Source of the DNA: Edaphobacter aggregans DSM 19364
Lineage (GTDB): Bacteria > Acidobacteriota > Terriglobia > Terriglobales > Acidobacteriaceae
Direction: 5' to 3'
Assembly (NCBI RefSeq): GCF_000745965.1
Contig: NZ_KN050790.1
Location: 83,084 to 147,083 of the forward strand
Length of the DNA: 64,000 bases
The translations under genes and the position numbers were made by a program. This document shows, piece by piece, positions 61,613-64,000 of this stretch (positions within the stretch are counted from its first letter, which is position 1; each line of letters begins with the position of its first letter). Below the pieces are notes generated by a model. It did not search any database and was not told the DNA's origin. It was given only the letters and a program-made list of their open reading frames with translations.

Positions 61613-64000
61613 TCAGTCTGCAGCTATGGAGTTGGTTGTGCGACTCTCCTTGGTCGCGAAGGCTGCTGCTTTACCGGCATCGAGAAATTGATGTGCCTCA
61701 AGACGACCGAATAATTCAATCAGTTTTGAGATCACTCCAGTCCATCCGGTTTGGTGACTGGCGCCCAGACCCGCCCCGTTATCACCGTGGAAGTACTCAT
61801 AGAACAGGATGTAGTCCTTCCAGTTGGGATCGGTCTGGAATTTCTCCGTACCTCCGAACACCGGCCGCCTGGAAGATTTGTCGCGCAGAAAGATCCGGCT
61901 CAGACGAGTAGAGAGTTCATGGGATACCTCAAAGAGGTTCATCGATTTGCCCGATCCGGTGGGACATTCGATCTTGAAACTGTCACCGTAGTACGAATAG
62001 AACGACAACAAGGCGCGTATAAGCACCGCGTTCACGGGCATCCATATAGGTCCGCGCCAGTTGGAATTACCGCCGAACATTCCTGTGTCTGACTCCGCCG
62101 GGAGGTAGTTCACGCGGTATTCCTGGCCCTCCACGTGGACAACATAAGGATGGTCTACATGGTAGCGAGAGAGCGCTCTGATCCCGTAAGGGCTCAGGAA
62201 CTCGTTCTCGTCAAGCATGCGCGATAAGATCCGACGCAGCCGGTCCGGATTTACCAGAGCGGCAATACCGCGCTCGGCGTACCCTAAATGGCCGGGCCCA
62301 GTAGGATGAATGCTATCGCGCAGTTCGGGCATGCGTTGTAGACGTTCTCGTAGGATGTCCACCACTGCGGGTGCCCGCTCCCGCTGCCACGACTCAATAA
62401 CTGTGGTGGCACACAAAGGTAGCAGCCCAACCATGGAGCGCACCTTGAGTCGCTTGGCGCTACCATCGGGAAGACGCAGGACATCGTAGTAGAAGCCATC
62501 CTCTTCATCCCACATCCCCTCTGTTCCAGCCTGATTCATGGCGCGGGCAATCCAAAGAAAATGATCGGCAAACTTAATAGCCATGTCTTCGTAAAAGGGG
62601 TCGTAGGCCGCCAACTCAACCGCGATCTCTAACATGTTTTGGCAGAACAAAGACACCCACGCAGTGCCGTCCGCCTGCTCGAGGTGCCCACCCGTCGGAA
62701 GGGCTGCGCTGCGGTCGAAGACGCCAATGTTATCTAGCCCGAGAAATCCTCCTTCAAAGAGATTCTTCCCAAAGCGGTCTTTACGGTTGACCCACCAACT
62801 GAAGTTCAGCATCAGCTTGGCAAACGAGCGTTTGAGGAAGTCGATGTCGCCTTGCCCTCTGAGCGCCTGCTCCGTGCGGTAGAGGAAGATCGTCGCCCAG
62901 GCATGTACTGGAGGATTGACGTCGCTGAAGTTCCACTCGTAGGCCGGAATCTGACCCGTCGGGTGAAGAAAGTATTCCTGCAACATCAAATCGAGTTGTT
63001 CCTTGGCGAAATCCGGATCCACCGTAGATAACGCAATCGTGTGGAACGCAAGGTCCCACGCCGCATACCAGGGATATTCCCACTTGTCAGGCATCGAGAT
63101 GACATGTTCATTCACCATGTGGAACCACTCGCCATTCCGACCGAAACGGGCTCCGAGCTTCATCGGATCCTCGCCACGTTCGCTGAGCCATTTGTCCACG
63201 TCATAGAAGAAATACTGCTTGCTCCATAGCATTCCGGCCAGTGCTTGCCGCATGACGAGGGCTTCATCTTCACTGATGCCCGTTGGGGTGATGGATCTGT
63301 AGAACTCATCGGCTTCGCGCCGGCGAGTCTCCAGAATTTCGGCAAAGCCCTTGAACAGTTGGGCAGCGTCAGAAGGCGCCGCGCCTGTAAGTCGCAGACG
63401 GACGGTGGCTGTCTTTCCTGCGTCCACGTTCAACTGATAGTGCGGCGATACCTTCGTGCCCGTCTTCGTTGGGTTAATGGCACTCTGATTTCCCTGGACG
63501 ACGTAGTTATTGATTCCGTCCTTGACGTACGGAGTGATGTTAGGAGTACCGAAGATCCGTTCATTGTTGGTTTCATTCTCCGTAAATAGCAGTGGTACAT
63601 CCCCATCGCAGTACAGATATCGTGCGCCAAGATCGGCGTGCGACGCGGCAACTGCCTGAATGCCTTTCTCGGAGACAACGGCCTGATTCAAGGACGGCTT
63701 CGGCGTATCTGGCCACCACGTCCATGTGTTGCGAAACCATAGTGTCGGCAGAACATGCACAGTGGCGGACTCCGGACCACGGTTGCTCACGCTGATCTGG
63801 ATCAGAATGTCCTCCGGCGACTCCTTAGCATACTCAACGAAGACATCGAAGTAGCGGTCCTCGTTGAAGACACCTGTGTCCAGCAACTCATACTCCATGT
63901 CGTTGCGATTACGAAGTTTATTGTTCTTGACCAGATCGTCGTACGGATACGCTTGCTGAGGGTACTTGTACAAGTACTTCATATAGGAGTGCGTGGGCGT
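61613..64000 (-). CDS. GH63/MGH1-like glycoside hydrolase (5' end outside window)
   Basis: At least 795 residues of an (alpha/alpha)6-type glycosidase of the MGH1-like/GH63 group. The visible start region reads TPTHSYMKYLYKYPQQAYPYD, which matches the interior of homologues: an ATG at 63982 is therefore not the start, and the frame runs past the window edge. Downstream landmarks are DRYFDVFVEYAKESPEDILI, WNFSDVNPPVHAWA, NSNWRGPIWMPVNAVLI and NPDRLRRILSRMLDENEFLSPYGIRALSRYH. The intact protein should be about 880-900 residues. Such enzymes hydrolyse alpha-glucosides or mannosylglycerate-type compounds; the exact substrate is unknown. No signal peptide can be assessed. Confidence 0.88.
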   Translation of the reverse strand, partial: TPTHSYMKYLYKYPQQAYPYDDLVKNNKLRNRNDMEYELLDTGVFNEDRYFDVFVEYAKESPEDILIQISVSNRGPESATVHVLPTLWFRNTWTWWPDTPKPSLNQAVVSEKGIQAVAASHADLGARYLYCDGDVPLLFTENETNNERIFGTPNITPYVKDGINNYVVQGNQSAINPTKTGTKVSPHYQLNVDAGKTATVRLRLTGAAPSDAAQLFKGFAEILETRRREADEFYRSITPTGISEDEALVMRQALAGMLWSKQYFFYDVDKWLSERGEDPMKLGARFGRNGEWFHMVNEHVISMPDKWEYPWYAAWDLAFHTIALSTVDPDFAKEQLDLMLQEYFLHPTGQIPAYEWNFSDVNPPVHAWATIFLYRTEQALRGQGDIDFLKRSFAKLMLNFSWWVNRKDRFGKNLFEGGFLGLDNIGVFDRSAALPTGGHLEQADGTAWVSLFCQNMLEIAVELAAYDPFYEDMAIKFADHFLWIARAMNQAGTEGMWDEEDGFYYDVLRLPDGSAKRLKVRSMVGLLPLCATTVIESWQRERAPAVVDILRERLQRMPELRDSIHPTGPGHLGYAERGIAALVNPDRLRRILSRMLDENEFLSPYGIRALSRYHVDHPYVVHVEGQEYRVNYLPAESDTGMFGGNSNWRGPIWMPVNAVLIRALLSFYSYYGDSFKIECPTGSGKSMNLFEVSHELSTRLSRIFLRDKSSRRPVFGGTEKFQTDPNWKDYILFYEYFHGDNGAGLGASHQTGWTGVISKLIELFGRLEAHQFLDAGKAAAFATKESRTTNSIAAD

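Noticed and set aside
61306..61911. Plus-strand 201-codon frame over the glycosidase 3' end
   Set aside because: Its second half is antisense to conserved glycosidase codons; the first part is Pro-rich with no domain.

Overview
The window is high-GC, gene-dense bacterial DNA that reads like Acidobacteriota, probably Terriglobales (Granulicella/Terriglobus/Edaphobacter type). This placement is an inference. It rests on an Oar-like TonB-dependent receptor with an N-terminal carboxypeptidase-regulatory domain, many Tat-exported enzymes, a phosphofructokinase with pyrophosphate-type active-site residues, and a TCCTTCGACTTCGC/GCTCAGGATGA intergenic repeat of a kind I recall from these genomes.

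Layout. 1-7.7 kb (minus): an operon-like run of aminopeptidase P, accB, accC, thiE, a family 2 glycosyltransferase and two APC amino-acid permeases, the last cut by the window edge. 7.8-14.3 kb: metallophosphoesterase, small HTH protein, phosphofructokinase, MBL-fold hydrolase, a degenerate outer-membrane 'transporter' gene, and a long-chain acyl-CoA synthetase with its TetR regulator. 14.5-26.1 kb: gltB and, divergently, an arginine operon argR-argC-argB-argD-argF-argH plus an ArgA-like acetyltransferase. The two are separated by a palindromic promoter carrying two ARG boxes. 26.2-33.4 kb: cydAB, an ABC ATPase, DoxX, a cytochrome P450, an AIM24-family protein and a PCMT-like protein. 33.5-41.0 kb: an exported sugar/alcohol oxidation group (Tat-exported gluconate-dehydrogenase-type subunit 3, GMC dehydrogenase, BBE-type flavoenzyme, two Tat-exported lactonases) interrupted by an opposing tdh.

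41.1-54.2 kb (all minus) is the most unusual block. It holds an MFS transporter, a two-component system with an abbreviated beta-propeller sensor, a TonB receptor, an RraA-like protein, two SelA/DgaE-like PLP enzymes, a RidA protein and a metal-dependent amidohydrolase. All five enzymes carry export signals (three Tat, two Sec-type). The set suggests a periplasmic deacylation, PLP-dependent deamination, RidA hydrolysis and RraA cleavage route for an amino-sugar acid or amino acid, supplied by the TonB receptor and drained by the MFS carrier. The pathway is an inference.

From 54.4 kb the character changes. A 42-nt piece of tRNA-Asn (anticodon loop to discriminator base) lies next to an AT-richer, gene-poor stretch. 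Beyond it come a PAS histidine kinase and a decayed second copy of its N-terminus, FixJ-type regulators, a truncated EmrA-like gene, a universal stress protein, a truncated transposase, an NADH-dehydrogenase remnant and a 5'-incomplete GH63/MGH1-like glycosidase. This fits a decaying genomic island whose left attachment site is the tRNA fragment.
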